DNA of 48,871 nucleotides from an uncultured Acetatifactor sp. (lineage in GTDB: Bacteria > Bacillota > Clostridia > Lachnospirales > Lachnospiraceae), in assembly GCA_910589035.1 (NCBI GenBank), contig CAJUSI010000041.1, forward strand, positions 1-48,871, written 5' to 3'. The position numbers and the translations under genes were made by a program. A model generated the notes under the pieces. The model did no database searches. It was not told the DNA's origin and worked only from the letters and a program-made list of their open reading frames with translations. Positions 6,097 to 15,130 of this stretch are shown one piece after another. Within the stretch, counting starts at the first letter, position 1, and every line of letters begins with the position of its first letter.

Positions 6097-7257
6097 TCAC
6101 TCTCCCCACAAGGGCTGAAAGCTGATGTTCAAGTCCACATTCCCCTGGATTCCCTGAACCTTTCCCGTTTGGGAATACTGCCAGATCCGATATGCATAGG
6201 GGTAGTAGAAATCGTCGGTGTAGGCCGCAAACCATTTGTCATATTCCTCCAGGGCCTCCAGCTGCAGCATCATGGCTCCCATCTCGGTATTATAATAAAT
6301 CATGGGCTTATATCCCGCATTTTCGATGGTCTGGCAGAACAGCACCGTGAGAGCGGTGCGCTCTTCCTTTGAAAGCCGGTTCATCCGGGCATCCTCCCCG
6401 GATACCTTTTCCACATCGAATACCACCGGGCAGTCGATCTGATAGGGGGCGATTTTTTCCAGGACAAACTGAGCCTCCTCCAGCACCTCCGTCTCGTTCA
6501 CGGCCTGGCTGTAGAAATAGACTCCCACCTTGATTCCCGCCGCCAGGGCAGCCTGGATGTTCTCCTCAAAGCGGTCATCCTCCAGCAGCTTGCCGGTGCC
6601 GTACCCCCTGTAGCCCACCCTGAGGAAGGCAAATTCCACGCCGTCCTGAGCTACCAGGCTCCAGTCGATCCCTCCCTGATGCCTGGACACATCGATTCCC
6701 TTATGGGATATTACCTGCCCGTCCTGAAGATACTGGTACTCGCCGGTCTCCAGAATATTCAGACATTCCTCCTCAAGTCCGTTCTGCTTCAGACTGCGGT
6801 TGATGGGGACGAAATTATACTGCCCCCCGCTGTATACAATCAGATCCTCCGGATAAAGGGGGCGCAGGGTCTGCATAATCGAATCCCCGCTGTTCAGCCC
6901 CGTCCGGATGTCCTCCAGCACCTGGGCTGCGGCCTGCGCTCTGGCATTCTCCACCTGGGCTTCCAGTTCCTCCTGGGAATAGACGATGGAATCCGACAGC
7001 ACCTGGCTGGCATCCTCCTCCGGCTGGGACACGTCCCCGCTCTCCACGGTTTCCGGGACTTCGCCGGTCCCCTCGTTCCGCATTCTGCCCATGACCAGGA
7101 TACAGATAAAAATTGTCAGCAGCACCACCGCCGCCAGCAGCAGCAGACAGATCAGCAGGGCGGATCCTCTCTCCCTGCGTCTCCTGGCCGCCCGCTCCCG
7201 CTGCATCATTTCCCATTCGCTTTCATGTAAAATCGTCGTATCTATTTTCTTTTTCAT
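6097..7257 (-). CDS. Membrane-anchored GH25 lysozyme-like protein
   Basis: The 386-residue protein starts with a basic cytoplasmic region (RAARRRRERGS), one membrane helix (about residues 32-56), an acidic linker and helical spacer, and a C-terminal glycoside hydrolase 25 domain: GIDVSRHQGGIDW (about 186-198), FAFLRVGYRGYGTG, VGVYFYSQA, VVFDVEKV with the DxE catalytic pair, and a final GNVDLNIS strand. GH25 enzymes cut the N-acetylmuramyl bond of peptidoglycan. The anchor puts it outside the membrane, in the cell wall or spore-cortex space. The start is the ATG at 7257 after GGGAGG; the longer frame has no site. A terminator after sigF separates it from that operon. Confidence 0.85.
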   Translation of the reverse strand: MKKKIDTTILHESEWEMMQRERAARRRRERGSALLICLLLLAAVVLLTIFICILVMGRMRNEGTGEVPETVESGDVSQPEEDASQVLSDSIVYSQEELEAQVENARAQAAAQVLEDIRTGLNSGDSIMQTLRPLYPEDLIVYSGGQYNFVPINRSLKQNGLEEECLNILETGEYQYLQDGQVISHKGIDVSRHQGGIDWSLVAQDGVEFAFLRVGYRGYGTGKLLEDDRFEENIQAALAAGIKVGVYFYSQAVNETEVLEEAQFVLEKIAPYQIDCPVVFDVEKVSGEDARMNRLSKEERTALTVLFCQTIENAGYKPMIYYNTEMGAMMLQLEALEEYDKWFAAYTDDFYYPYAYRIWQYSQTGKVQGIQGNVDLNISFQPLWGE

Positions 7258-7510
7258 ACCAGCCTCCCTGATACCATTATAGCCTCCCGGAACCTCCATC
7301 CCCTGTATCTATGCGGCTTTGCGCTTCCGATTTTGCGGATGCGCCAACGCCTCTGTTTCCGGACACAGTGCTGCGGAGGGCAATCTTATCACGGTATCTC
7401 TGATCAAAAGGAAGCGCAGCAAAATTTCACCGCCAACCTGTATATTGTTCCTCTACCCTCTTATAGTAAACGAATTGCTCTCAGAAAGGAAGGGAATTCT
7501 CCGTTTTTTA

Positions 7511-7540
7511 TAAAAAGTTAAGGTATCGGCAGCCCGATAC
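7511..7540 (-). terminator. Terminator of the spoIIA operon
   Basis: GTATCGG/CCGATAC hairpin (7523-7540) directly after the sigF stop codon, followed on the minus strand by CTTAACTTTTT. The rest of the gap up to 7258 shows no gene. Confidence 0.65.
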
Positions 7541-8305
7541 TCATCCCACCTTATCCCGCAGGCTCAGCAGGATTCTCTTCTCCATCCGGGAAACCTGTAC
7601 CTGGCTGACTCCCATTTCCGCAGCAATCTGCGTCTGGGTCTTATTCTGAAAATACCGCTTGCAGATCAGCTCCCTGTCCCCGGGTTCCAGGCTGTCCAGG
7701 AGCTGCCTCAGCAGGATACGGTTCAGAAGCTCCTCCTTCTCCGGATCCTCCCCGTCACAGCCTCCCACCACGCTGAGGCCCACGGAAGTATTGTCCTTCT
7801 GTATTACCTTATCCACCAGGTAGACCTCGCTGCCGTCATCCTGGTAGACGGCGGAGTAGATGGATTCCACCTCAATGGAGGCTTCCATGGCCAGCACCAC
7901 ATCCTCCGGATCCAGCCCCGTCTCCTCCGACAGCTCCTGTATGGTGGGTTCCCTGCCCTCCAGACTCTGCAGACGCTGTCTGGCAAGCTTTACCTTCAAT
8001 CCGTTTTCCTTGATGGTCCTGGATACCTTTACCGGACCGTCATCCCGCAGAAACCTTTTGATCTCCCCGGTGATCATGGGGACCGCGTAGGTGGAGAATT
8101 TCAGTCCCAGATTTAAATCAAATTTATCGATGGCCTTCATAAGCCCGATGGTGCCTATCTGAAACAGATCTTCCATATCATGTCCCCTGCCCGCAAAGCG
8201 CTTCACAATATGGCGGACCAATCCCAGATTGTTCTCTATCAGTACCTTTCTTGCATTGCTTTCTCCCGCCTGTGACCTGGCAATCAGTACTGACATCTCT
8301 TCCAT
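7541..8305 (-). CDS. sigF: RNA polymerase sporulation factor sigma-F
   Basis: Sigma-F directs early forespore transcription. The 254-residue protein has region 2 (LGLVRHIVKRFAGRGHDMEDLFQIG--GLMKAIDKFD, then FSTYAVPMITGEIKRFLRDDG), region 3 (ARQRLQSLEGREPTIQELSEETGL) and region 4 with a helix-turn-helix (FQNKTQTQIAAEMGVSQVQVSRMEK). Length and motifs fit SigF rather than SigG, as does its place 15 bases after spoIIAB. SpoIIAB should hold it inactive until SpoIIAA is dephosphorylated. Confidence 0.95.
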   Translation of the reverse strand: MEEMSVLIARSQAGESNARKVLIENNLGLVRHIVKRFAGRGHDMEDLFQIGTIGLMKAIDKFDLNLGLKFSTYAVPMITGEIKRFLRDDGPVKVSRTIKENGLKVKLARQRLQSLEGREPTIQELSEETGLDPEDVVLAMEASIEVESIYSAVYQDDGSEVYLVDKVIQKDNTSVGLSVVGGCDGEDPEKEELLNRILLRQLLDSLEPGDRELICKRYFQNKTQTQIAAEMGVSQVQVSRMEKRILLSLRDKVG

Positions 8306-8320
8306 ATACCAACCCCCAAC

Positions 8321-8854
8321 TTACGAGATCCACTCGCTCATTCCTATTTTCTTTATCATATGAACCTTCGTCCCCCTGCCCACAGTACTCTCCACCTCCA
8401 GGTCATCCATAAACGCCTCCATGAACGCAAATCCCATCCCGGAACGCTCCAGCTCCGGCCTGGTGGTGAAAAGGGGCTCCATGGCCCGCTCCACATCCTC
8501 AATTCCCTTTCCGTCGTCCGCCACCTCAATATGTAACATTTCCTTTTCCAGTATGCAGTGTATCCGTACTTTACCCGGATATCCCGCATTGGCATCCCCT
8601 TCTTCTGTGACATTATTGTCATTTTTTCTTCGAAAAGGCCGGATTGACGGATTGTTCCCGGGTCCGGCACCCCTTTCCGTATTTTCATATCCATGTATGA
8701 TGGAATTGGTCACCGCCTCCGACACCGCTGTCTTGATATCCGCCATCTCTTCCACAGTGGGATTCAGATGGGCGATAAAGGCTGCCACCGCCACCCGGGC
8801 AAAGCTCTCGTTCTCCGAGACGGCGTCAAAAATAATCTCCATTTCATTCCTCAT
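8321..8854 (-). CDS. spoIIAB: Anti-sigma-F factor, serine kinase SpoIIAB
   Basis: SpoIIAB binds and inhibits sigma-F and phosphorylates SpoIIAA. The GHKL ATPase motifs are clear: N box SEAVTNSIIHGYEN (residues 45-58), G1 box VADDGKGIED, the ATP-lid segment PLFTTRPELERSGMGF, and the end GRGTKVHM. The protein is 177 residues whereas the family is usually about 140-150; the difference is an insertion of about 36 residues (58-93: polar, with PFRRKNDNN and EEGDANAG) between the N box and the next strand. The reading frame and all catalytic motifs are intact. It overlaps spoIIAA by four bases. Confidence 0.93.
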   Translation of the reverse strand: MRNEMEIIFDAVSENESFARVAVAAFIAHLNPTVEEMADIKTAVSEAVTNSIIHGYENTERGAGPGNNPSIRPFRRKNDNNVTEEGDANAGYPGKVRIHCILEKEMLHIEVADDGKGIEDVERAMEPLFTTRPELERSGMGFAFMEAFMDDLEVESTVGRGTKVHMIKKIGMSEWIS

Positions 8855-9174
8855 GATTCCAGTACCTCCACTATTTTATTTAATCCCGACAGTTTGAATA
8901 TTCTGCGTATCTGCCTGTCCACATGAATGGCATAGACGCGCCCGCCGAAGCAGGCAATCTTCCGGTAGCGCCCCATAATGATGCCTATCCCGGAGGAATC
9001 CATGAACCTCGTCTTCTCGAAATCAAATATCACATTGCACACCTCCTCCCTGACCAGATACCGGTCTGCATTCTCGCAGATAATCCCCGCCCCATGGTGG
9101 TCGATCTCTTCCGGCAGCCGGATCATAAGGCAATTGTCAATGATCCTGAAGTCTCCCGCAGTAACCTGTTCCAT
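8851..9174 (-). CDS. spoIIAA: Anti-sigma-F factor antagonist SpoIIAA
   Basis: A 107-residue STAS-domain protein that releases sigma-F by binding SpoIIAB. It contains the phosphorylation motif MDSSGIG, with Ser60 matching the serine phosphorylated in Bacillus, followed by GRYRKIACFGG. It is the first gene of the spoIIA operon; its stop overlaps the spoIIAB start (ATGA), so the two are translationally coupled. The upstream 110 bases should hold a sigma-H promoter, but I could not find one with correct spacing. Confidence 0.93.
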   Translation of the reverse strand: MEQVTAGDFRIIDNCLMIRLPEEIDHHGAGIICENADRYLVREEVCNVIFDFEKTRFMDSSGIGIIMGRYRKIACFGGRVYAIHVDRQIRRIFKLSGLNKIVEVLES

Positions 9175-9284
9175 ACTCCGCTCTTCCTTTCTGTTATTTT
9201 TGTATTATTTCTGTTTTGCCGATGTCATGATTAACTCCTCCAAAGGCCGGCTGCCTGTCCGGCACGCAGGATTCCGGCTTTAGG

Positions 9285-9329
9285 TACGAAAAAAGAACCT
9301 ATATTGCCTATAGGTTCTCTTCTTTCGTA
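9285..9329. terminator. Terminator of the valS-folC-TPR operon
   Basis: A perfect 10-base stem AGAACCTATA/TATAGGTTCT with outer TACGAAA/TTTCGTA pairing. On the minus strand it is followed by a T-run, so it ends the operon that stops at 9359. Confidence 0.8.
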
Positions 9330-9358
9330 CTTAATATATTTCCTCAAATGTTTCTCAT

Positions 9359-10768
9359 TTAATTTGCCGGCGCAAGACTGTCCCTGAACTGCCTGGCGCT
9401 CACGGCCCTCTGTGTGTCGGGGAAGAGCTCGATCAGCTTATCGTACGCCGCGATGGCCTCCTCATTATCCCCGTTCATGCGGTATGCCTGCCCAAGAAGA
9501 TACAGCGCTTCCATATGGGAGGCGTCATAGTACACCGCCTTTTCCAGCGGCGGTATGGCCTCGGCATAGTTATTCGCCCAGTAAGCCGTATTGCCCTCGT
9601 TATAATACTCCGCCGCCAGGTCCGGTCCTATGGATGCAAGAACCGACCGGTACAGTCTCTGATACCCCTCCGGCATCTCCTCAATATTGACCCGCTGGGA
9701 TATATCCTCCAGCTCGTCGGCGGCCACATGAATATCCCCCGTCTCCGTATAGGAAGCGGCGATCTGAAGCAGTCCGTCGATGGTCTGCAGCATTCCCTCC
9801 TCGCCCACATATCCATCTATCTGGCCCTCCAGCTCTTCGATTCTGCCTTCCAGATTCCGGATCTGGTTCTCCAGCTCCTGTATCCTTGCTGTCTTTGCAT
9901 CCGATTCCCCGCTGATCTTCGTTGTGATCTGCTGTTCCTCATTCCTCACCTTCGATTCGGCCGCAGGCACTGCCAGGAAACAGGTAACGGCCACACCGAT
10001 TACAAGCCCGATCCCTATATTCAGCAAGGTGGAAATGCCGCTCCTCCGGGGCTCCTTTACGTTCAGTGGCTGAATGATCATCTCGTTATCGCTCTGATAT
10101 CTTACGGCCTCTTCCTTTTTCCTCCTGGCTGGCGGCTTCCCGCCCTCCTCCGGCGTAAGGATCTGTTCCACCTCCTTGAGATAGCGCATGGTCTGCAGAT
10201 TGTTCCTGTCTATCTCCATGCACCGGCGCAGCTCCCGCTCGGCCCGCTCCCATTCCTGTCTCTCCATGTAAAGGAGCGCCAGCAGCTGATGGGCACGTAT
10301 AAATCTTGGGTTCATCGACAATACTTTCTTCAGCTGGATGACTGCCAGATCCTGGCTGCCCTGATTGCACAGGGAAAGCGCCCGGTTGAATTTCTTAATG
10401 GTCTGGTTGATGGACTCCAGGCGGGTGGAATTGGACTGTATCTTCTCAATATATTCGTCCGCTATATTCTTCTCCGGACTCATATTTTTGCTGATGACCC
10501 ACTCGTTGAGAGCGGAAACCACCTCCCCCATCTCAAAGTAAACCAGACCCAGCAGATTACGGGCCTTGATATTGGTCTTATCAAATTTCAGGCTTTGACG
10601 CAGGCTTATGACGGCTCCGGTCAAATCCCGGACTCCGGCCCTCTCCAGGCCTTCATTATAATACATATTGGAGACATGAATCACCTTCTTGTACAGGGAT
10701 ACATCCGCACCGCAGGAAGTACAGAAATCATGCTCCGACAAACGGCATCCGCAATTATAACAAAACAT
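9359..10768 (-). CDS. Zinc-ribbon, TPR and coiled-coil membrane protein
   Basis: The 469-residue protein has an N-terminal zinc ribbon (CxxC at residues 3-6 and 16-19), a cytoplasmic TPR region of about 190 residues (repeats with A--LLGLVYFEMGE, AHQLLALLYMERQEWERAE), a charged linker, one membrane helix (LLNIGIGLVIGVAVTCFLAV, about 245-264), a coiled coil (IQELENQIRNLEGRIEELE), and an extracytoplasmic C-terminal TPR region (AEYYNEGNTAYWANNYAEAI, ALYLLGQAYRMNGDNEEAI). TPRs on both sides of the membrane suggest a scaffold. No partner can be named. It is the last gene of the valS operon and starts in a TAATG overlap with the 55-codon ORF. Two other proteins in the window share the N-terminal ribbon. 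Confidence 0.8.
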   Translation of the reverse strand: MFCYNCGCRLSEHDFCTSCGADVSLYKKVIHVSNMYYNEGLERAGVRDLTGAVISLRQSLKFDKTNIKARNLLGLVYFEMGEVVSALNEWVISKNMSPEKNIADEYIEKIQSNSTRLESINQTIKKFNRALSLCNQGSQDLAVIQLKKVLSMNPRFIRAHQLLALLYMERQEWERAERELRRCMEIDRNNLQTMRYLKEVEQILTPEEGGKPPARRKKEEAVRYQSDNEMIIQPLNVKEPRRSGISTLLNIGIGLVIGVAVTCFLAVPAAESKVRNEEQQITTKISGESDAKTARIQELENQIRNLEGRIEELEGQIDGYVGEEGMLQTIDGLLQIAASYTETGDIHVAADELEDISQRVNIEEMPEGYQRLYRSVLASIGPDLAAEYYNEGNTAYWANNYAEAIPPLEKAVYYDASHMEALYLLGQAYRMNGDNEEAIAAYDKLIELFPDTQRAVSARQFRDSLAPAN

Positions 10769-10935
10769 TATTGCTCCTCTTCATATTCCTGTACAAATCC
10801 CTGTTCGGGTTCCATTATTTTCTTCAAAAGCAGATCGGCTATATCCGTCAGATCCTGGCTGTATATGGCATCCACCGCGTCCTCCACCTCGAGGCTCGGA
10901 TGGAATTTCTTCAATTCTTCCTCAAAATTTATCAT
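10768..10935 (-). CDS. 55-residue acidic protein coupled to folC
   Basis: An ORF of 55 codons plus stop fits exactly between folC and the TPR gene: its ATG lies inside the end of folC (14-base overlap) and its TAA overlaps the next ATG as TAATG. The product starts MINFEEELKKFHPSLEV, contains DAIYSQDLTDIADLLLKKI and ends in EYEEEQ. It is predicted helical and strongly acidic. The double overlap makes chance unlikely. I do not recognise it. Confidence 0.65.
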   Translation of the reverse strand: MINFEEELKKFHPSLEVEDAVDAIYSQDLTDIADLLLKKIMEPEQGFVQEYEEEQ

Positions 10936-12250
10936 CTCTAAGCAGCTCCTTTATCTCACCGACCAAATACAGGCTACCCGCCGCATATATGCGTTCGTCG
11001 CTTCTCCGTTCCCGAAGCAATGTATGAAAGGCGGTAGCCACATCCTCATATACGCGGAAGGAAGGTCCTGGGTATTTCCCCAGCAGCTCCTTCAGTCCTT
11101 CCGCCGGCAACGCCCGTCCGCTCTGCATCCGGGCGGCCGCAATCCTGTCAAAAAGGCCGGCCTCCGTCAGCTTCCGGGCCATATGTTCATAATCCTTATC
11201 CTTTGCCACGCCGAAAAGCAGGCTTCTTGTCCCCTTCCATCCGTCCTTTTCCACACTCTCCAGGAAAGCCCTCACGCCATCCTCATTGTGGGCGCCGTCC
11301 ACATAGACCTCAGGGAGCACTTCTTCCATACGGCCCGCCCAAAAGCAGGACTCCGCTCCCTGTCTGATATGCTCTGCCGTGATGCTCTTTCCTCCGTCCA
11401 GCACCTCCGCCGCGCGGACCGCAAGGGTACAATTCTCCATCTGGTATGCAGCGGTCGTGTGCAAGGTAAGGGGAATATATCTATAATACTCAGTGCTCAC
11501 ACAAAAATCAATGGTTTTTCTCTGAAAATTTAAAAAAGAATAGTCATTTTCCGACACGGAATATGCTGAAATTCCAAGTTCCCCGGCGCGGCGCTCAAAC
11601 ACCGCATCGGTCTGCGGGCCGGTGCTCCAGTATACCGCCGGGGCGCCGGCGCTCATAATGCCGGCTTTCTCAAAGGCGATCTTCTCCACCGTATCCCCCA
11701 GAACCCCCACATGGTCCAGGCTGATATGGGTGATCACGGCCAGCTCTTTCCGGAAGACGGAGTTGGTGGCATCTAACCTCCCTCCCAGCCCCGTCTCCAG
11801 AATGCAGAAATCCGGTTCTTTCCCCGCGAACAGCACCATGGCAAGGAAGAACAGATATTCAAAATAAGTGGGGTGATAGGCCTTTTCCCCTCCCCGTTCC
11901 AGAGCTTCCCAGTCCAGCATCTCATAGACATGAAGAAACGCCCCCAGAAATTCCTCCCTGGAAACCATTTCCCCGCCCACTGTAAATCTTTCCCTGATGT
12001 CCGTCAGATGGGGGGAGGTAAACAGCGCCACGCTGTATCCGGCGGCCTCCAGGATGCTGCGAAGGTAGGCGCAGACGGAACCCTTTCCGTTTGTGCCCGC
12101 CACATGGATAATGCGCATCTTTCGGTCCGGATCTCCCAGCCGGCGGAGGAAGGCTTTCGTCTCCTCCACCGTATGCTTGGAAGTAAAACGCGGTATCTCA
12201 TCGATATAGGCTGCCGCCTGCTGAAATGTGGTTATGGTCTGTCTCTTCAT
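10922..12250 (-). CDS. folC: Folylpolyglutamate / dihydrofolate synthase
   Basis: FolC adds glutamate to (dihydro)pteroate and folates with ATP, in the cytoplasm. The 442-residue protein has the Mur-ligase-like P-loop HVAGTNGKGSV (residues 49-59), the following LFTSPHL--IRERF, ETGLGGRLDATN, ITHISLDHVGVLG and EKAGIM, and the C-terminal domain with DGAHN and FGVAKDKD. A perfect Shine-Dalgarno (AAGGAGGT) precedes the ATG. It lies 57 bases after valS and is presumably cotranscribed. Confidence 0.93.
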   Translation of the reverse strand: MKRQTITTFQQAAAYIDEIPRFTSKHTVEETKAFLRRLGDPDRKMRIIHVAGTNGKGSVCAYLRSILEAAGYSVALFTSPHLTDIRERFTVGGEMVSREEFLGAFLHVYEMLDWEALERGGEKAYHPTYFEYLFFLAMVLFAGKEPDFCILETGLGGRLDATNSVFRKELAVITHISLDHVGVLGDTVEKIAFEKAGIMSAGAPAVYWSTGPQTDAVFERRAGELGISAYSVSENDYSFLNFQRKTIDFCVSTEYYRYIPLTLHTTAAYQMENCTLAVRAAEVLDGGKSITAEHIRQGAESCFWAGRMEEVLPEVYVDGAHNEDGVRAFLESVEKDGWKGTRSLLFGVAKDKDYEHMARKLTEAGLFDRIAAARMQSGRALPAEGLKELLGKYPGPSFRVYEDVATAFHTLLRERRSDERIYAAGSLYLVGEIKELLRDDKF

Positions 12251-12307
12251 CCCAGGATACCTCCTTCAATAGCATATACTTTTCCGGAATCCGGACGGCT
12301 GCATATA

Positions 12308-15049
12308 TCAGCCCAATTGACCAAGCCGCAGCTCAACCTGCTCCATCATCCGGGTATATTTCTCAAGCTTCTCTTTCTCCTGGGCTATCTTCTCCTCAGG
12401 AGCCTTGGACAGGAACCGCTCATTGGAAAGCATGCCGTTCACCCGGGCCAGCTCCCCTTCCAGCCGCTTCTTCTCCTTCTGCAGGCGCTCAATCTCCTGT
12501 GCCACATCCACCAGCTCCGCGAGAGGAACATACAGCGTCGCCCCGGGAATCACCACGGACACGGTGTCTTTGGTGATATCGTCCAGATTCGCCGCTGCGG
12601 CAGAACCCTCTTCCGTTATCGTTTTTGCATCTTCCCCGGATTTGCGCACCATGGTCACCTCGTTGGCATAGGCCAGGGACGCGAAGAACAGCCTGCCCTC
12701 CGTGAAGGTCCTTATACAGTCATCGCTCTCGCTGACCAGGAACAGGTGGGTCCTGCGGCTGGGAGCCACGTTCATCCCGCTGCGGACATTGCGGATGGCC
12801 CGCACGGCCTCCTTGATGATCTCGATGTCCTTTTCCTCCTTCGGGAAGCTTCTCTCTTCCCGGTACAGGGGCCATCTGCTGATGACGATGGACTCCTCTT
12901 CCATTGCCTCCGCTCCGGAGCCTTCCCTCTCCCGCAGAGTGCAGAAGATCTCCTCCGTGATGAAGGGCATATAAGGATGCAGCAGCTTCAATGCGTCGGT
13001 CAGGACAGTCTCCAATGTCCAAAGGGCCGCGTTCTGGCCGGCGGCGTCGTCCGTGTTATAAAGGCGGGGCTTCACCATCTCGATGTACCAGTCGCAGAAC
13101 TCATCCCAGATGAAGTCGTAGACTTTCTGCACGGCGATGCCCAGCTCATAGCTCTCCATATTGCTGGTGGCATCCTTTATCAGGGTGTTCAGCTTTGACA
13201 GAATCCATTTGTCCACCGGCTGGAAATCGGCAGTCTCAGGCTCCGTCACGGTCTTGCCCTCCATATTCATCATGATGAAACGGGAAGCATTCCACACTTT
13301 GTTGGCGAAATTGCGGCTGTTTTCTACCCGTTCATAATAGAAACGCATATCGTTTCCGGGGGCATTGCCGGTGATCAGTGTAAGCCGCAGGGCATCCGCG
13401 CCGTACTGGTCAATGATCTCCAGCGGGTCGATGCCGTTGCCCAGGGATTTGGACATTTTCCTTCCCTGGCTGTCCCGGATCAGTCCGTGAAACAGCACCG
13501 TGTGGAAGGGCTTCTCCCCCATATGCTCATAACCGGAAAAGATCATCCGGATTACCCAGAAAAAGATGATGTCATATCCCGTCACCAGCACGTCCGTGGG
13601 ATAGAAATACTTCAGCTCCTCGGTCTGCTCCGGCCATCCAAGTGTCTCAAACGGCCACAGGGCGGAAGAAAACCAGGTGTCCAGCGTATCCGGATCCTGT
13701 GTAAAGCGGCTCCCGCCGCATTTCGAGCAGGTCTTCGGCGCTTCCTTCGCCACAACGACCTCCCCGCAGTCATCGCAGTAATAGGCAGGTATCCTGTGTC
13801 CCCACCAGAGCTGCCGGCTGATGCACCAGTCCCGGATATTGTCGGTCCAGTTATAATATATCTTCTCCATCCGGTCGGGAACCAGCCGGATCCGGCCCTC
13901 CTTCACGGCCTCCACGGCGGGCTTTATCAGCTCATCCATCTTTACGAACCACTGTTCCTTGATCAGGGGCTCCACCGTGCTGTGGCAGCGGTAGCAGGTA
14001 CCCACATTGTGGCCGTAATCCTCTATTTTCACCAGCAGGCCTAAGTCTTCCAGCTCCTTCACGATGGCCTTTCTGGCCTCATAGCGCTCCATGCCCGCAA
14101 ATCTGCCGCCGTTGGCGTTGATGGTAGCGTCGTCGTTCATAATATTGATTTCCGGCAGATTATGACGCTTTCCCACCTCAAAGTCGTTAGGGTCATGGGC
14201 AGGGGTGATCTTCACTACGCCCGTGCCGAATTCCCTGTCTACATAGGTATCCGTGACAACGGGGATCACCCGGTTCATGAGCGGCAGCATAACGCTCTTC
14301 CCAATCAGATGGGCATACCTCTCGTCCTCCGGATGAATGGCCACGGCAGTATCCCCCAGCATGGTCTCAGGCCTGGTGGTGGCAAAGGTTAAAAACTCCG
14401 TGGTGCTGGGCGTACCGTCCTCGTTCATCACAGGATATCTGATATGCCACAGATGACCTGCCTGCTCCTCATACTCCACCTCCGCGTCAGAAATAGAGGT
14501 ATTGCACACAGGGCACCAGTTGACGATCCGGGACCCTTTATAGATATATCCTTTTTTATGCATCTTCACGAAAACTTCCGTGACCGCCCGGTTGCAGCCC
14601 TCGTCCATGGTAAAACGCTCCCTGTCCCAGTCACAGGAGGAACCCAGCTTCTTCAGCTGTTCCACAATGCGCCCGCCATATTCTCTTCTCCAGTCCCAGG
14701 CCCGCTCTAAAAATTTCTCCCTGCCCAGCTGGTTCTTGTCAATGCCCTCCTCCTTCAGTTTTTCCACAATCTTTGCCTCCGTGGCGATGGAGGCATGGTC
14801 CGTACCCGGCTGCCAAAGGGCGTTGCAGCCCTGCATCCGTTTGAAACGGATCAGGATGTCCTGCATGGTGTTGTCCAGGGCATGGCCCATATGAAGCTGT
14901 CCCGTGATATTTGGGGGCGGGATTACGATGGTGAAGGGCTTTCTGCCGTAATCCACCTCCGCATGAAAATATTTCTTCTCCAGCCATTTCTGATACAATC
15001 TGTCCTCCAGCCCCTTGGGGTTGTAGATCTTCGCCAGTTCCTTGCTCAT
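12308..15049 (-). CDS. valS: Valyl-tRNA synthetase
   Basis: Class I synthetase charging tRNA-Val. From the ATG at 15049 (AAAGGAG five bases upstream) it has 913 residues. Visible are the HIGH motif as HMGH (53-56) after PPPNITG, the editing domain (TTRPETMLGDTAVAVHP-like segment, read here as AVAIHP), zinc-type cysteines, the KMSKS loop (531-535), the anticodon-binding domain, and the C-terminal coiled coil typical of ValRS (EIERLQKEKKRLEGELARVNG). The frame continues 37 codons upstream without a site, across the end of the T-box terminator, so that extension is not coding. Expression should depend on uncharged tRNA-Val through the T-box. Confidence 0.96.
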   Translation of the reverse strand: MSKELAKIYNPKGLEDRLYQKWLEKKYFHAEVDYGRKPFTIVIPPPNITGQLHMGHALDNTMQDILIRFKRMQGCNALWQPGTDHASIATEAKIVEKLKEEGIDKNQLGREKFLERAWDWRREYGGRIVEQLKKLGSSCDWDRERFTMDEGCNRAVTEVFVKMHKKGYIYKGSRIVNWCPVCNTSISDAEVEYEEQAGHLWHIRYPVMNEDGTPSTTEFLTFATTRPETMLGDTAVAIHPEDERYAHLIGKSVMLPLMNRVIPVVTDTYVDREFGTGVVKITPAHDPNDFEVGKRHNLPEINIMNDDATINANGGRFAGMERYEARKAIVKELEDLGLLVKIEDYGHNVGTCYRCHSTVEPLIKEQWFVKMDELIKPAVEAVKEGRIRLVPDRMEKIYYNWTDNIRDWCISRQLWWGHRIPAYYCDDCGEVVVAKEAPKTCSKCGGSRFTQDPDTLDTWFSSALWPFETLGWPEQTEELKYFYPTDVLVTGYDIIFFWVIRMIFSGYEHMGEKPFHTVLFHGLIRDSQGRKMSKSLGNGIDPLEIIDQYGADALRLTLITGNAPGNDMRFYYERVENSRNFANKVWNASRFIMMNMEGKTVTEPETADFQPVDKWILSKLNTLIKDATSNMESYELGIAVQKVYDFIWDEFCDWYIEMVKPRLYNTDDAAGQNAALWTLETVLTDALKLLHPYMPFITEEIFCTLREREGSGAEAMEEESIVISRWPLYREERSFPKEEKDIEIIKEAVRAIRNVRSGMNVAPSRRTHLFLVSESDDCIRTFTEGRLFFASLAYANEVTMVRKSGEDAKTITEEGSAAAANLDDITKDTVSVVIPGATLYVPLAELVDVAQEIERLQKEKKRLEGELARVNGMLSNERFLSKAPEEKIAQEKEKLEKYTRMMEQVELRLGQLG

Positions 15050-15130
15050 AATTGCTCCTTTCTCTTCCTCCGCGCCTGCGGGCTGTGCCTTCCGGAAAGC
15101 TTTATCGTACGGGAGAATCTTACATACGAT

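Noticed and set aside
7258..7285. Sigma-F promoter of the GH25 gene
   Set aside because: GGCTATAAT fits the sigma-F -10, but no GYATA element is at 15-16 bases.
9175..9245. Sigma-H promoter of spoIIAA
   Set aside because: GGAGGAGTT and ACAGAAATA resemble -35 and -10, but are 18 bases apart, more than the 11-14 usual for sigma-H.
9205..9245. Seven-codon leader peptide before spoIIAA
   Set aside because: GGAGGAG with an ATG and a short ORF (MTSAKQK) is present, but no regulatory codons or attenuator hairpins accompany it.
9515..11533. Long plus-strand ORF (672 codons) opposite the TPR and folC genes
   Set aside because: It is antisense to two genes with clear domains and motifs, has no ribosome binding site and no recognisable domain.
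11873..13198. Plus-strand ORF of 441 codons opposite folC and valS
   Set aside because: Shadow of conserved coding sequence on the other strand.
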